A stretch of 64,000 nt of DNA from the NCBI GenBank assembly GCA_020881835.1, contig CP052876.1, forward strand, positions 1,178,001 to 1,242,000, written 5' to 3'. The position numbers and the translations under genes are program-made. Positions 16,659-30,048 of this stretch are shown here, piece after piece. The DNA is from Kineosporiaceae bacterium SCSIO 59966. Its GTDB lineage: Bacteria > Actinomycetota > Actinomycetes > Actinomycetales > SCSIO-59966. Position 1 is the stretch's first letter, and each line of letters opens with the position of its first letter. The notes beneath the pieces are model-generated. The model was not told where the DNA came from. It saw nothing but the letters and a program-made list of their open reading frames with translations, and made no database searches.

Positions 16659-17125
16659 ACCGGGCGTCCGCCCGCCAGACCGGCCCGCTCGGTGACCTGG
16701 CGCTTGATCCGCGCGAGCATCCCGACCATCCCGCGCAGTCGCAGCGGGCTGACCGCCTCGGCGAGAGCGAGTCGCTGGGGGACGTCGTTCGGCACCGCCA
16801 GCACCTCGGCGGCGGTGAGCCCGTCGAGCCCCTCGTGCAGGATGCCGGCGAACCCGCGGGTGGTCGGCGCCTCCTGCGGCGCGGAGAAGAACAGGCTGAC
16901 CCGCGCGTCGTCCCCGGTCCCGTCGACCTCGGTGACGAGGAAGATCGGCGACTGGCACTCCGGCACCGGTTCGAGCAGCTCCGGGTGGTCGGCGTAGCGC
17001 TCGGGCAGGTCCGGCAGGTCACGGCTGAACTCCAGCAGCAGCTGGAGGCGGTCGGCGGCGGGGAGAGCGGTGAAGTCGTCGACGATCCCGGCCAGCGTCT
17101 CGGGCAGGTCGTCCGTCGCCGTCAT
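16655..17125 (-). CDS. sufE: SufE-like cysteine desulfurase activator
   Basis: A 156-residue SufE-family protein; these accept sulfane sulfur from a cysteine desulfurase and pass it on for Fe-S cluster assembly. The motif [15 protein letters not shown] contains the persulfide-accepting Cys, and [16 protein letters not shown] is the typical C-terminal helix. The ATG start overlaps the sulfurtransferase stop (ATGA), linking it to another sulfur-transfer enzyme. Confidence 0.92.
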   Translation of the reverse strand: MTATDDLPETLAGIVDDFTALPAADRLQLLLEFSRDLPDLPERYADHPELLEPVPECQSPIFLVTEVDGTGDDARVSLFFSAPQEAPTTRGFAGILHEGLDGLTAAEVLAVPNDVPQRLALAEAVSPLRLRGMVGMLARIKRQVTERAGLAGGRPV

Positions 17126-18021
17126 CGGCCGGGCACCTCTCCGGGCTCCTCGCCGCGGACGATGGGGACGCGCACGGAGTTGCCCCACTCGGTCCAGGAC
17201 CCGTCGTAGTTGCGCACGTCCGGCCAGCCGAGCAGGTGCTGCAGGACGAACCAGGTGTGGCTGGAGCGCTCCCCGATGCGGCAGTAGGCGATGACCGGCT
17301 CCGCGGGGTCCAGGCCCTGCTCGTCCCGGTAGATGGCCTCGAGCTCGGCGCGGTCGCGGAACGTCCCGTCGTCGTTGGCGGCACGGGCCCACGGCACCGA
17401 GCGGGCGCCGGGGATGTGCCCGCCGCGCAGCGCCCCTTCGTCCGGGTAGTCCGGCATGTGAGTGCGTTCCCCGGTGTACTCGGCGGGGGAGCGGACGTCG
17501 ACGAGCTGGCCGCCGAGGGACGCCAGGACGTCGTCCTTGTAGGCGCGGATCGGGGCGTCCTGTCGTTCGACGACGGGGTAGTCGGTGGGTTCGGGGGACG
17601 GCACGTCGGTGGTCATCGGTCGGCCCTCGGCCTGCCACTTGGCACGCCCGCCGTCGAGCAGCCGCACGTCCGGGTGACCGAACAGCGAGAACACCCACAG
17701 TGCGTAGGCCGCCCACCAGTTGCTCTTGTCGCCGTAGAGCACGACGGTGGAGTCGCGGCGGACTCCCTTGGCGGACATCAGCCGGGCGAAGCCCTCGCCG
17801 TCGACGTAGTCGCGGGTGACGGGGTCGTTGAGGTCCAGGTGCCAGTCGATCTTGACGGCGCCGGGGATGTGGCCGGTCTCGTAGAGCAGCACGTCCTCGT
17901 CGCTCTCGGCCACGACGAGGTCGTCATCGCCCAGGTGCTCGGCGAGCCAGCCGGTGGTGACCAGCCGTTCGGGGTGGGCGTAGTCGGCGAGCTTGGGGTC
18001 GTCGTCGTACGCCAGAGCCAT
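17122..18021 (-). CDS. sseA: Thiosulfate sulfurtransferase (two-domain rhodanese)
   Basis: A 299-residue tandem rhodanese. The N-terminal domain is inactive ([20 protein letters not shown]), and the C-terminal domain carries the persulfide-forming Cys247 in [13 protein letters not shown], typical of thiosulfate sulfurtransferases. It transfers sulfur from thiosulfate to acceptors such as cyanide or thiols. It leads a coupled run into sufE. Divergent from zapE with an 82-bp spacer. Confidence 0.93.
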   Translation of the reverse strand: MALAYDDDPKLADYAHPERLVTTGWLAEHLGDDDLVVAESDEDVLLYETGHIPGAVKIDWHLDLNDPVTRDYVDGEGFARLMSAKGVRRDSTVVLYGDKSNWWAAYALWVFSLFGHPDVRLLDGGRAKWQAEGRPMTTDVPSPEPTDYPVVERQDAPIRAYKDDVLASLGGQLVDVRSPAEYTGERTHMPDYPDEGALRGGHIPGARSVPWARAANDDGTFRDRAELEAIYRDEQGLDPAEPVIAYCRIGERSSHTWFVLQHLLGWPDVRNYDGSWTEWGNSVRVPIVRGEEPGEVPGR

Positions 18022-18103
18022 GTCGGCTCACCTCCGGTGTCGGGTCGGTCCGGTGCGGGCGGTTTCATCCTCTCACCTGCGGCGGTGGTTACGCTGCCCG
18101 GTC

Positions 18104-19171
18104 GTGAGCACGGACGGTCCGCAGCGCCTCGTCGACCGGCACCCCTCGCTCGGACCGCAGCGCCTGCTCGCCGAGCTCGTGCCGCCGCCGCGGTTCGCCG
18201 GGGTGTCCTTCGACACCTACCGGCCGGCGCCGGACCAGCCGTCCCAGGCCCACGCCGTCGACCGGCTGCGCGAGTTCGCCGGCCGGCTCGAGTCCGCGGC
18301 GGGGTCGTCGTCCCGTTCGCTGCTGCCCGGCTGGCTCGGCGGCCGGCGGCGGTCCGCGGACCCCGGCCGGGCCGGGATCTACCTCGACGGCGGGTTCGGC
18401 GTCGGCAAGACCCACCTGCTGGCGTCGCTGTGGCACGCCGCGTCGGGGGAGAAGCGGTTCGGCACGTTCGTGGAGTACACGAACCTCGTCGGCGCGCTCG
18501 GGTTCCGCCCGGCCGTCGCGGCGCTGTCGACGAGCAGGCTCGTGTGCATCGACGAGTTCGAGCTCGACGACCCGGGTGACACCGTGCTGATGGCCCGGCT
18601 GCTCCGCGAGCTCGCCGACGCCGGGACGGCGCTCGCGGCGACGTCCAACACGCTCCCCGACGCCCTGGGGGAGGGGCGGTTCGCGGCCGAGGACTTCCTG
18701 CGCGAGATCCAGTCCGTCGCAGGGCACTTCGACGTCGTGCGCATCGACGGCGAGGACTACCGGCACCGTGGCCTGCCCGAGCCGCCCCCGCCGTCGACGG
18801 ACGACGCGGTGGTCGCCGCGGCCCGGGCGGCGGGGCCGGGAGCCGTCCTCGACGACTTCGAGGACCTGCTGGCGCACCTGGCCACGGTGCACCCGAGCCG
18901 GTACGGGGCGATGCTCGACGGCACCACCGCGGTGTTCTGGCGTGGCGTGCGTCCGGTGGCCGACCAGAGCGTCGCACTGCGGCTCGTCGTCCTCGCCGAC
19001 CGGCTCTACGACCGGGACCTCCCGCTCGTCGCCTCCGGTGAACCGCTCGACCGGCTGTTCCCCGAGGAGATGCTGCGCGGCGGCTACCGTAAGAAGTACC
19101 GCCGGGCGGTCTCCCGGCTCACCGCGCTGGCTCGCGAGGGGCACGGCGACACGGCCCGCGGCGAGGGCTGA
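18104..19171 (+). CDS. zapE: Cell division protein ZapE (AFG1-like ATPase)
   Basis: A 355-residue AAA-like ATPase. Walker A is GGFGVGKTHLL with Lys102, and Walker B is CIDEFELDDPGD; downstream blocks AATSNTLPDALGEGRF and PLDRLFPEEMLRGGYRKKY match the family. In Escherichia coli ZapE associates with the FtsZ ring under stress; the role in actinobacteria is less known. The start is a GTG (18104); an earlier in-frame start at 17993 would run into the divergent sulfurtransferase gene and is rejected. Confidence 0.92.
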   Translation: MSTDGPQRLVDRHPSLGPQRLLAELVPPPRFAGVSFDTYRPAPDQPSQAHAVDRLREFAGRLESAAGSSSRSLLPGWLGGRRRSADPGRAGIYLDGGFGVGKTHLLASLWHAASGEKRFGTFVEYTNLVGALGFRPAVAALSTSRLVCIDEFELDDPGDTVLMARLLRELADAGTALAATSNTLPDALGEGRFAAEDFLREIQSVAGHFDVVRIDGEDYRHRGLPEPPPPSTDDAVVAAARAAGPGAVLDDFEDLLAHLATVHPSRYGAMLDGTTAVFWRGVRPVADQSVALRLVVLADRLYDRDLPLVASGEPLDRLFPEEMLRGGYRKKYRRAVSRLTALAREGHGDTARGEG

Positions 19172-19183
19172 GGGCGCGGCAGG

Positions 19184-20929
<1,746 letters not shown>

Positions 20930-21036
20930 GCCGCAACCCTGTCCGGTCACGCCGCCGCCCGCCACTTGCCATTCGCCACTCGCCACTCGTCACTCGTCGC
21001 CCTACGGCCCCCGCCAGGCGTCCCCCACCCTTTGTG

Positions 21037-21305
21037 GTGATCATGCAATCCCGCCACCCCGCACGACCCCCGTGATCATGCAGTCTCGCCACCCATCGGC
21101 CACCGGTCCGGACCACAGAATGCTGGGCTGGTGGCGCGACACGCCGCCCGAGCTGTGCCGAACGCAGCATTCTGCGGTCGGCCCTCAGGCAACCCCGCCA
21201 CCTCGCGCAAGGTGGCGGAATCGCATGATCACGGTTAGGGGGTATGGCGGTGCAGGGTGGCGGGATTGCATGATCACCAAGAGGGGGCTTTGCGAGTGAT
21301 CATGA
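21037..21305. repeat. Composite intergenic repeat, site C (most complete, both arms)
   Basis: Here the element shows two-sided symmetry. Left arm: GTGATCATGCAATCCCGCC at 21037 and GTGATCATGCAGTCTCGCC at 21072. Centre: hairpin 21114-21174 with arms CAGAATGCTG and CAGCATTCTG, in inverted orientation relative to sites A and B. Right arm: GGTGGCGGAATCGCATGATC at 21211 and GGTGGCGGGATTGCATGATC at 21256, ending with a TGATCATGA at 21297-21305. It accounts for the whole treZ-treY intergenic gap. Confidence 0.9.
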
Positions 21306-21317
21306 AGAGGTGGGGGC

Positions 21318-23794
21318 TCAGCGGCGGACGAGCAGCGCCACCGGCAGGTCGGTCAACAGCTCAGCGAGGCGGACCCCGCCGCCGCCGGTGACGAGTGCGC
21401 GACCGGTCAGCACGTCGGTCCACGTTCCCTCGGGCAGGACGACGGTATGGTCCCCCCAGCCGCCGAGACGGGCGAGTGCGACCGGCAACCGGGTCGCCAC
21501 GGTCACCACGTGGACGCCGTCCTCGGTGCCGCGGCCGAAGGCCACCGCGGTCCCGGTCGAGGCTGGCACGGCCGCGTAGGTCGTGGCCGGTCCGACGAAC
21601 CAGTCCGGGTGCTCGCGCCGCAGCCGCAGCGCCCGGGAGGTGACGAGCAGCTTCTCGTCGTCCAGACCGGACGGGCGGGCGCCGGCGTCCAGGGCCGCCA
21701 GCCGGTCCCGGCGCCGGCCGAAGTCGACCGGACGGCGGTTGTCCGGGTCGACGAGGGACAGGTCCACGACCTCGGTGCCCTGGTAGACGTCCGGGACGCC
21801 TGGCATCGTGAGCTGGACGAGCTTCTGGCCCAGGACGCCGACCCGGGCGGCAGGGTCGACGACGGTCCGGCAGAACTCGCCGACGGCGGCGCAGATCTCC
21901 TCGTCGGCCAGGACGCCGCGAGCGAAGCCGCGGACCGCGTCCTCGTAGTCGGCGTCCGGCGACGTCCACGTCGTGTGCGTCTTCGCCTCGCGGACGGCCT
22001 TCTCCAGGTAGGGCACCAGCCGGTCGGCGGCGATCGGGCCGTTGTCCCAGGTGCCCACGAGCGTCTGCCAGAGCAGGTACTCGGTGGCCGCGTCGAGCAG
22101 CGGACCGCGGTGCCGGGTCGCGGCGTCCCGCCACGCCCGCACGGCCTCGGCCCACTCGTGCGGCACCTCGGAGAGCACTGCGAGCCGGGCCCGGACGTCT
22201 TCGGAGCGCTTGGTGTCGTGCGTCGACAGCGTCGTCATCGTCGTCGGCCAGTCCCGCACCGTCCGAACGCAGAACGCGTGGAACTCGTCAGCGGTGACCC
22301 CGAAGTGCAGCGGGTCGCCGCCCACCTCGTTCAGGCCAGTGAGCCGGAACCACCGGTAGAACGCCGTGTCCTCGACGGCCTTGGCCATCACTGGGCCGCA
22401 GGTCTGCTGGAAGCGGACGACGGCCTCGGCCCGGGCGGCCTCCACGGTGCGACCGGCGCTGCCGGCCTCCCGGCCCAGGAGCAGGTCACGCACGAGCTCG
22501 AGGGTGTCCCAGCGCTCCTCGGGCAGGTGGGTACGAGCACGTTCGACGGCGGCGTCCATCACCGCGACCGAGGCCGGCGGCGCCGGCTCACCGGGGACGA
22601 CGTAGGCGCGGTACCGGTCGAAGGCGACGAGGAGCTCGACGACGCACTCGCGGATGCCGCGGGAGGTGTGGTCCCGCAGCCGCACGTCGCTGTGGCAGAC
22701 CTGGGTGAGCAGGTCCGCGAGCCGGACCACCTCGGCGTACAGCCCGTGCTCGACCACCTCCCGCTTGGCCTGCTCGACGACGTCCTCGAAGTCCTCGGTG
22801 ACCCCGGTCACCTCGTGCAGCAGGGACGTCAGCGGGTAGGCGCCCTGCGGGTCGACGAACAGGCCGCCGACGCGCAGCAGCGCGTCGTAGCCGGTGGTCC
22901 CGGCGCACGGCCAGTCCGCGGGCAGCTCCTCGGCGCCCTCGAGGATCTTCTCCACGACCACCCAGGAGCCGTCGGTGCGCTCGTGCAGGCGGCGCAGGTA
23001 GCCGCGCGGGTCGTACAGCCCGTCCGGGTGGTCGATGCGCAGCCCGTCCAGCCGACCGTCGGCCACGAGCTCGAGGAGCACCTCGTGAGTGGCGTCGAAC
23101 ACCTCGGGGTCCTCGACCCGGACGGCGGCGAGGGTGTCGACGTCGAAGAACCGCCGGTAGTTGAGCTCCTCGTCGGCAACGCGCCAGTACGCCAGCCGGT
23201 ACCACTGGCGGCCGACGAGCTCGGCCATCGGCAGCGACTCGGTGCCCGGTCGGACCGGGAACACGTGGTCGTAGTAGCGCAGCAGCGGCTCGTCCCCGGA
23301 CGTGTCCAGGCTCAGCTCGCCGTCCCCGAGCACCTGGCCGATCCGGCGTCCGAGCACCGGCATGAGCAGCGCGCTGTCGGGCACGGACCAGTCGACGTCG
23401 AACCAGGCGGCGAACGGCGACTCCGGCCCGTCGCGCAGCACCGACCACAGCGCTGCGTTGAGCCGTGCCGGGGTCGGGACGGCCATGTGGTTGGGGACGA
23501 CGTCGGCGACCGCCCCGAGGGACCGCTGGTGCAGGGCGTCGACCAGTCGGTCGAACGCCGCCCGCCCGCCGGCCTCCTCGTTGAGCCGGGAGTGGTCGAC
23601 GACGTCGTAGCCGTGGGTGGAGCCGGGGGTGGGCTGGAGGATCGGCGACAGGTAGGCGTGCGAGACACCCAGCGCGTCGAGGTGGTCGACGACGGCGGCG
23701 GCGTCGTCGAACTCGAACTCCGGGCGGATCTGCAGCCGGTAGGTGGCGGTCGGCACCGGCCGTCCGGGCGCCGGGCGGTGCCTGGGGTCGCCGG

Positions 23795-23798
<4 letters not shown>
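21318..23798 (-). CDS. treY: Malto-oligosyltrehalose synthase
   Basis: An 826-residue GH13 enzyme that isomerises the terminal alpha-1,4 bond of a maltodextrin to the alpha,alpha-1,1 bond of trehalose. The N-terminal block PTATYRLQIRPEFEFDDA and GVSHAYLSPILQPTPGSTHG are diagnostic; VVPNHMA is region I and GLRIDHPDGLYDP holds the nucleophile Asp256. LTMPGVPDVYQGTE and PDNRRPVDFGRR close the family pattern. The start is a GTG overlapping the glgX stop. The product goes to TreZ. Confidence 0.95.
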
Positions 23799-25930
<2,132 letters not shown>

Positions 25931-26132
25931 CAGGGTCTCTCGTCGTCCAGGAGTGGGTATGCCCACGGCGGCGCCCGGGAGGCGCCGTCGGGGAGCCCCG
26001 CCATTGTGGGGCCTGCCGGACGGTGTCGCGCGCAGGACGGGGGGTCAGCGGTTCAGATTTGTCGGCGTGCTACGGCGTCAGGCCGGCACGGGGGAGGGAG
26101 CGTCCGGGCACGGGTGGGCACGCACGTGCTGG

Positions 26133-26204
26133 TGGGCGATACTGGGTTCGAACCAGTGACCTCTTCCGTGTCAAGGAAGCGCGCTACCGCTGCGCCAATC
26201 GCCC
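26133..26204 (-). tRNA. tRNA-Val (anticodon GAC)
   Basis: Read on the minus strand, 72 nt, acceptor GGGCGAT/ATCGCCC with discriminator A. The anticodon stem CTTCC/GGAAG holds the loop TTGACAC, anticodon GAC. The T-loop GGTTCGAACC is standard. No CCA is encoded. Its body is very similar to the tRNA-Val(CAC) at 30629. Confidence 0.95.
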
Positions 26205-26226
26205 GAGTCGGTGGTACCTGCTACCG

Positions 26227-26297
26227 AGGTGGAGACGGGATTCGAACCCGTGTAGACGGCTTTGCAGGCCGTTGCCTCGCCTCTCGGCCACTCCACC
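26227..26297 (-). tRNA. tRNA-Cys (anticodon GCA)
   Basis: Read on the minus strand, 71 nt, acceptor GGTGGAG/CTCCACC with discriminator U, an identity element of tRNA-Cys. The anticodon arm ACGGC-CTGCAAA-GCCGT gives GCA. The T-arm contains GGGTTCGAATCC. Confidence 0.95.
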
Positions 26298-26328
26298 GCG
26301 AGGCGGTCCCTCCTCGGAGGTGCCTCCG

Positions 26329-26401
26329 AGCGGACGACGGGACTCGAACCCGCGACCCTCACCTTGGCAAGGTGATGCGCTACCAACTGCGCTACGTCCG
26401 C
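26329..26401 (-). tRNA. tRNA-Gly (anticodon GCC)
   Basis: Read on the minus strand, 73 nt, acceptor GCGGACG/CGTCCGC with discriminator U. The anticodon arm CACCT-TGCCA-AGGTG gives GCC. This is the first tRNA of a Gly-Cys-Val minus-strand cluster. Confidence 0.95.
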
Positions 26402-26548
26402 ACTGCTCCGGCCGACGACCCCGCCGCCCGGTGTGCGACGGGAACTCTAACCGAGAGCCCGTCGGGGAGTCCAACCGGTGGCGGCTCGTGGCGCAGGGCA
26501 CGATGTCCGCGCTCGCCGACGGCCGCGGGCACGACCGGAGGAGGCCGG

Positions 26549-27403
26549 ATGCAGGTCACGGACGACGTCACCGTCTGGGTGGACGGACTGCTCACCGACC
26601 CGGCGCACGCCCGGGTCCCCGCGCTCGACCACGGGTTCACCGTCGGTGACGGAGTGTTCGAGTCGTGCAAGGTCACCGGCGGCCAGGCGTTCGCCCTGAC
26701 CCGGCACCTGCGCCGGCTCGCCCGCTCTGCCGCAGGCCTGGGTCTACCGGCCCCGGACGACGAGCTGGTGCGCTCCGCCGTCCGAGAGGTGCTCTCGGCC
26801 CGCCACGTGGAGCACGGGCGGCTGCGGATCACCTGGACGGGCGGGCCGGGCCCGCTGGGCTCTGATCGCGGTTCAGCCGGCCGCGACGGCACCCTCGTCG
26901 TGGCGAGTGTGCCGACCCCGCCGTGGCCGGCGCACGTCGCCGTCACCTCCGTGCCGTGGGTCCGCAACGAGCGCTCCGCGACCACGGGCCTGAAGACCAC
27001 GTCGTACGCCGAGAACGTCGTGGCGTTGCAGTACGCCGCCGCTCGGGGGGCCGCTGAGGCGCTGTTCGGCAACACTCGCGGCGAGTTGTGCGAAGGCACC
27101 GGCAGCAACGTCGTCGTGGCCGTCGACGGGGTCCTGGTCACCCCGCCGTTGGACTCCGGCTGCCTTGCCGGGATCACCCGTGAGCTGCTGCTCGAGTGGG
27201 CCGCCGACGAGGGGTTGCCGATCGAGGAGCGGGCCCTGCCCTTCACGGTCCTGGCGACCGCGCAGGAGGTGCTGCTGCTGTCCTCCACCCGCGACGTGCA
27301 GGTCGTCGACGTGGTCGACGACCGCCCTCTGGGGCGCGGACCGCTTGGCGCGGCAGCCGTCGACCTCTTCGCTCGACGCAGCCTGGATTCGACGGACCCG
27401 TAG
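26549..27403 (+). CDS. pabC: Aminodeoxychorismate lyase or related class IV aminotransferase
   Basis: A 284-residue fold-type IV PLP enzyme. Lys149 in TTGLKTTSYAEN is the PLP lysine; ALDHGFTVGDGVFES is the N-terminal block and ELCEGTGSNVVVAVDG the phosphate-binding region. In actinobacteria this position and size usually mean 4-amino-4-deoxychorismate lyase, which yields p-aminobenzoate for folate. A D-amino acid or branched-chain aminotransferase cannot be excluded from sequence alone. A GGAGGAGG ribosome site precedes the ATG. The 3' end is 3 bp from the convergent ssgB. Confidence 0.83.
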   Translation: MQVTDDVTVWVDGLLTDPAHARVPALDHGFTVGDGVFESCKVTGGQAFALTRHLRRLARSAAGLGLPAPDDELVRSAVREVLSARHVEHGRLRITWTGGPGPLGSDRGSAGRDGTLVVASVPTPPWPAHVAVTSVPWVRNERSATTGLKTTSYAENVVALQYAAARGAAEALFGNTRGELCEGTGSNVVVAVDGVLVTPPLDSGCLAGITRELLLEWAADEGLPIEERALPFTVLATAQEVLLLSSTRDVQVVDVVDDRPLGRGPLGAAAVDLFARRSLDSTDP

Positions 27404-27406
27404 CCG

Positions 27407-27826
27407 TCAGCCGGCGAACAGCTCGGCGAGCTCGGCGTCCAGGTCGAGGTAGGCGGCCTCGGTGCCGCTGGGCACGAGCCTCAGTGTGGTGGTGAGAAAG
27501 GCGCGCAGGTCCGCGGCGTCCGCCTCGAGCACGGCGTGTCCGTCGGGCGAGGTCAGGGACAGCAGGACGAGGTCCTGGCCGGCGCCGCGGGACGGCCACA
27601 CGTGGACGTCGCCCTCCCCGGTCGGACGCGTCAGCCCGGTGATCAGCAGGTCGCGAGCGAAAACCCACTCCACCGTGACGCCGTCCCCGCCGAAGGCCGC
27701 AGTCACGGCGAACGGGTCGTCGGTGCCGTAGCGGAGGGTCGCCCGCAGCGGGACCGTGCCGGCGTCGGGAACGACCAGTCTCAGCTCGAGCTCGGTGTCG
27801 ACCTGGGTGGGCCGCAGATGGGACAC
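27407..27826 (-). CDS. ssgB: SsgA-like sporulation/cell division regulator, SsgB type
   Basis: A 139-residue SALP-family protein. The pattern ELRLVVPDAGTVPLRATLRY, YGTDDPFAVTAAF, VEWVFARDLLITGL and GEGDVHVWPS is that of SsgB, the ancestral member. In Streptomyces SsgB helps place FtsZ at division sites. The GTG start has an AGGAGG site 7 nt upstream. Finding it marks the organism as an actinomycete lineage with SsgA-like proteins, even if it does not sporulate. Confidence 0.93.
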   Translation of the reverse strand: MSHLRPTQVDTELELRLVVPDAGTVPLRATLRYGTDDPFAVTAAFGGDGVTVEWVFARDLLITGLTRPTGEGDVHVWPSRGAGQDLVLLSLTSPDGHAVLEADAADLRAFLTTTLRLVPSGTEAAYLDLDAELAELFAG

Positions 27827-27905
27827 GGGACTGCCTCCTGTGCGCGGGTGGAGCAGGTGGTCGGTTGCTTCCCGCGGCCGTCGGTGCCCAAACGCCGTCG
27901 GCCCG

Positions 27906-27924
27906 GTCTTGACGGAGTCTTGAC
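27906..27924 (-). promoter_or_regulatory. Direct octamer repeat upstream of ssgB, possible operator
   Basis: GTCTTGAC occurs at 27906-27913 and 27917-27924, an 11-bp period, about 80-100 bp upstream of the ssgB start (read on the minus strand as GTCAAGAC twice). Outer bases CCGGTC/GACCGG also form an inverted repeat. One helical turn spacing suits a dimeric regulator. No factor can be named. Confidence 0.4.
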
Positions 27925-28032
27925 CGGGGGAGTCACCCGAACGGGGCAACCCGGACGTTGCGGTCGCTCGGTCAGTGCGGGTCACCTGCCGGTCACGGCG
28001 CGGCCTCCCGACGTTTCCCGACGGCACGTAGG

Positions 28033-30035
28033 CCCGGGTTCCGCAGTTGATGGGCACATGAGGCCGCTTGGCGGGGTGAAAGTGCAGGTCAGGGTGTTGC
28101 GGGGTCTCTGGAACCGCGAAATGGCGTGGGCACACGACTTGCCGTGTCGCTGTTGACGTAGCAGCACAGCGGCCGGTTCGCTGTGGGCATGTACCTGCGG
28201 ACGACCTCTCGGCGCAACAGCGACGGCAGCGTCGTGCGGTACGTCCAGCTCGCGCACAACCACCGCAAGGACGGGGTGACGCAGGCGCAGGTGCTGCTGA
28301 ACCTGGGCCGGGAGGACAAGCTCGACCCGGACGGGCTGCGCCGGCTGGTCGCTTCGATCAACCGCTACCTGGGCGAGCCCGCCGCCGGCGCCGATGATGT
28401 GCGGGCGGTGGTCGGGGACGCGCTGACCGTCACCGACTCACGGCCGCTCGGGGCAGTGTGGCTGCTGGACGGGCTGTGGCGCCAGCTCGGTGTCGACGGC
28501 GCGCTGCGCCAGGTGCTGGGCGGGCGGAAGTTCACCACCGATGTCGAGCGGGTGCTGTTCGCGCTGGTCGCCAACCGGGCGGTCGACCCGAGCTCGAAGC
28601 TCGCCGCGGCCGAGTGGGCGACGCACGACGCCGCGATCCCTGGGCTGAGCGTGATGGATGAGGACCAGGCGTATCGGGCGATGGACCTGCTGATCGAGGC
28701 CGACGCGCAAGCACAGGTGCAGGAGGCGGTGTTCTTCGCCGTGGCGGACCTGCTCAACCTCGAGGTCGACCTGCTGTTCTTCGACACCACCAGCACCTAC
28801 TTCGAACGCGACACCGAAGAAGCCCCGAGCCAGGACAGTCCCGAGGGCGGCTTGCGCCGTTACGGGCACTCCAAGGACAGCCGAAGCGATCTGCCGCAGA
28901 TCGTGATCGGGCTGGCCGTCACCCGCGAGGGGATCCCGGTCCGCTGCTGGGTCTGGCCTGGCAACACCGCCGACGTCGCGGTGCTTCCGGAGGTCAAGGA
29001 CGACCTGCGTGGCTGGCGGCTGGGTCGGGTCGTCACGGTGGTCGACCGCGGCTTCTCCTCCAAGTCGAACCTGGAGTACCTGCGCCGCGCCGGCGGGCAC
29101 TGGATCGCCGGGGAGCGGATGCGCGACGGCAACGCCCAAGCCCAAGCCGCGCTGTCCCGCCAGGGCCGCTACCGGCAGGTCCGAGACAACCTACGGGTCA
29201 AGGAAGTCACCCTCGACGAAGAGTCCGGGATCCGCTGGATCGTCTGCCACAACCCCGTCGAGGCCGAACGCGACAAGTTCCGCCGAGAGGAAGCGCTGAC
29301 ACGGCTCAGCGCCGAGCTTGAGCGGATCCAGCAAGCCCGGGCTCGGGATGCGCAGCGGCGCAAGGCCGGCAAGAAGGCACCCGCCGACACCGTCCACGTC
29401 AAGGCCGAGTGCGCCCTGCGCGACCACCCCACCCTGGGCCGGTGGCTGCGGCAGCTGCCCTCCGGGCGGCTCGTCCTCGATCGCAAGAAGATCGCGGCGG
29501 AGGAGCGGCTGGACGGCAAGTACCTGCTGAGCACCTCCGACCCGGACCTGAGCGCCGAGGACGTCGCGCTGGGCTACAAGAACCTGCTCGAAGCCGAACG
29601 CGGCTTCCGTGACCTCAAGAGCACCCTGGACCTGCGGCCCGTGTTCCACCGCGTCGAACCCCGGATACGGGCGCACGTGCTGCTGTGCTGGCTGGCGCTG
29701 CTGCTCATCCGCGTCGCCGAACGCCGCACCGGCCTGACCTGGCGGCGCATCGAGATCGAGCTCGGCCGGCTGCACGCCGTCACCCTGTCCGGCACCGCCG
29801 GCACCGTCGTCCAGACCATCCCGCTCAACGACGTCCAAGCAGGCATTCTTCGGGCTTGCGAGGTCGCGCCGCCGCCGCGCGTCACCACCCTGCACCCTGC
29901 CTGACCTGCGGAAACAGGACCAGCAGCAACTCCAAGACGCGTAGGCACACGGCCCCCCAGGCCGCGATGACGCATTCCTGCAGGTCAAACCGCCTCTTCG
30001 ACATGATCACGTGCCCACCAACTGCGGAAGCCGGG
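28033..30035 (+). mobile_element. Complete IS1634-like insertion sequence, 2,003 bp
   Basis: The ends are 29-bp terminal inverted repeats, 28033-28061 and 30007-30035, matching at 26 of 29 positions; the shared core includes TTCCGCAGTTG and TGGGCAC. They are flanked by a perfect 5-bp direct repeat GTAGG at 28028-28032 and 30036-30040, read as the target duplication. The only gene is the 573-residue transposase. Intact ends, intact gene and a perfect duplication suggest a fairly recent insertion. It sits between divergent ssgB and the gene at 30049. Confidence 0.92.
28183..29904 (+). CDS. IS1634-type DDE transposase
   Basis: A 573-residue IS4-superfamily transposase. The catalytic acidic residues are Asp201 in LLFFDTTSTYFERD, Asp288 in VVTVVDRGFSS, and Glu in the signature EAERGFRDLKSTLDLRPV (about 470-472, the E-x6-K context of the family). 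The C-terminal block RAHVLLCWLALLLIRV is typical of IS1634. The start is GTG 28183 or ATG 28189. No frameshift or stop is visible, so it is likely functional. Confidence 0.95.
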   Translation: MGMYLRTTSRRNSDGSVVRYVQLAHNHRKDGVTQAQVLLNLGREDKLDPDGLRRLVASINRYLGEPAAGADDVRAVVGDALTVTDSRPLGAVWLLDGLWRQLGVDGALRQVLGGRKFTTDVERVLFALVANRAVDPSSKLAAAEWATHDAAIPGLSVMDEDQAYRAMDLLIEADAQAQVQEAVFFAVADLLNLEVDLLFFDTTSTYFERDTEEAPSQDSPEGGLRRYGHSKDSRSDLPQIVIGLAVTREGIPVRCWVWPGNTADVAVLPEVKDDLRGWRLGRVVTVVDRGFSSKSNLEYLRRAGGHWIAGERMRDGNAQAQAALSRQGRYRQVRDNLRVKEVTLDEESGIRWIVCHNPVEAERDKFRREEALTRLSAELERIQQARARDAQRRKAGKKAPADTVHVKAECALRDHPTLGRWLRQLPSGRLVLDRKKIAAEERLDGKYLLSTSDPDLSAEDVALGYKNLLEAERGFRDLKSTLDLRPVFHRVEPRIRAHVLLCWLALLLIRVAERRTGLTWRRIEIELGRLHAVTLSGTAGTVVQTIPLNDVQAGILRACEVAPPPRVTTLHPA

Positions 30036-30036
30036 G

Positions 30037-30042
30037 TAGGCT
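30037..30042 (+). promoter_or_regulatory. -10 element TAGGCT at the IS right junction
   Basis: TAGGCT fits TANNNT and ends 6 nt before the GTG at 30049, as expected for a leaderless mRNA. Its first four bases are part of the duplicated GTAGG target, so the right-hand copy kept the -10 box whole while everything further upstream is now IS sequence. Confidence 0.5.
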
Positions 30043-30048
30043 GGCCAG

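Noticed and set aside
17993-18103. Earlier start for zapE
   Set aside because: It would overlap the divergent sulfurtransferase start; the added residues show no family similarity.
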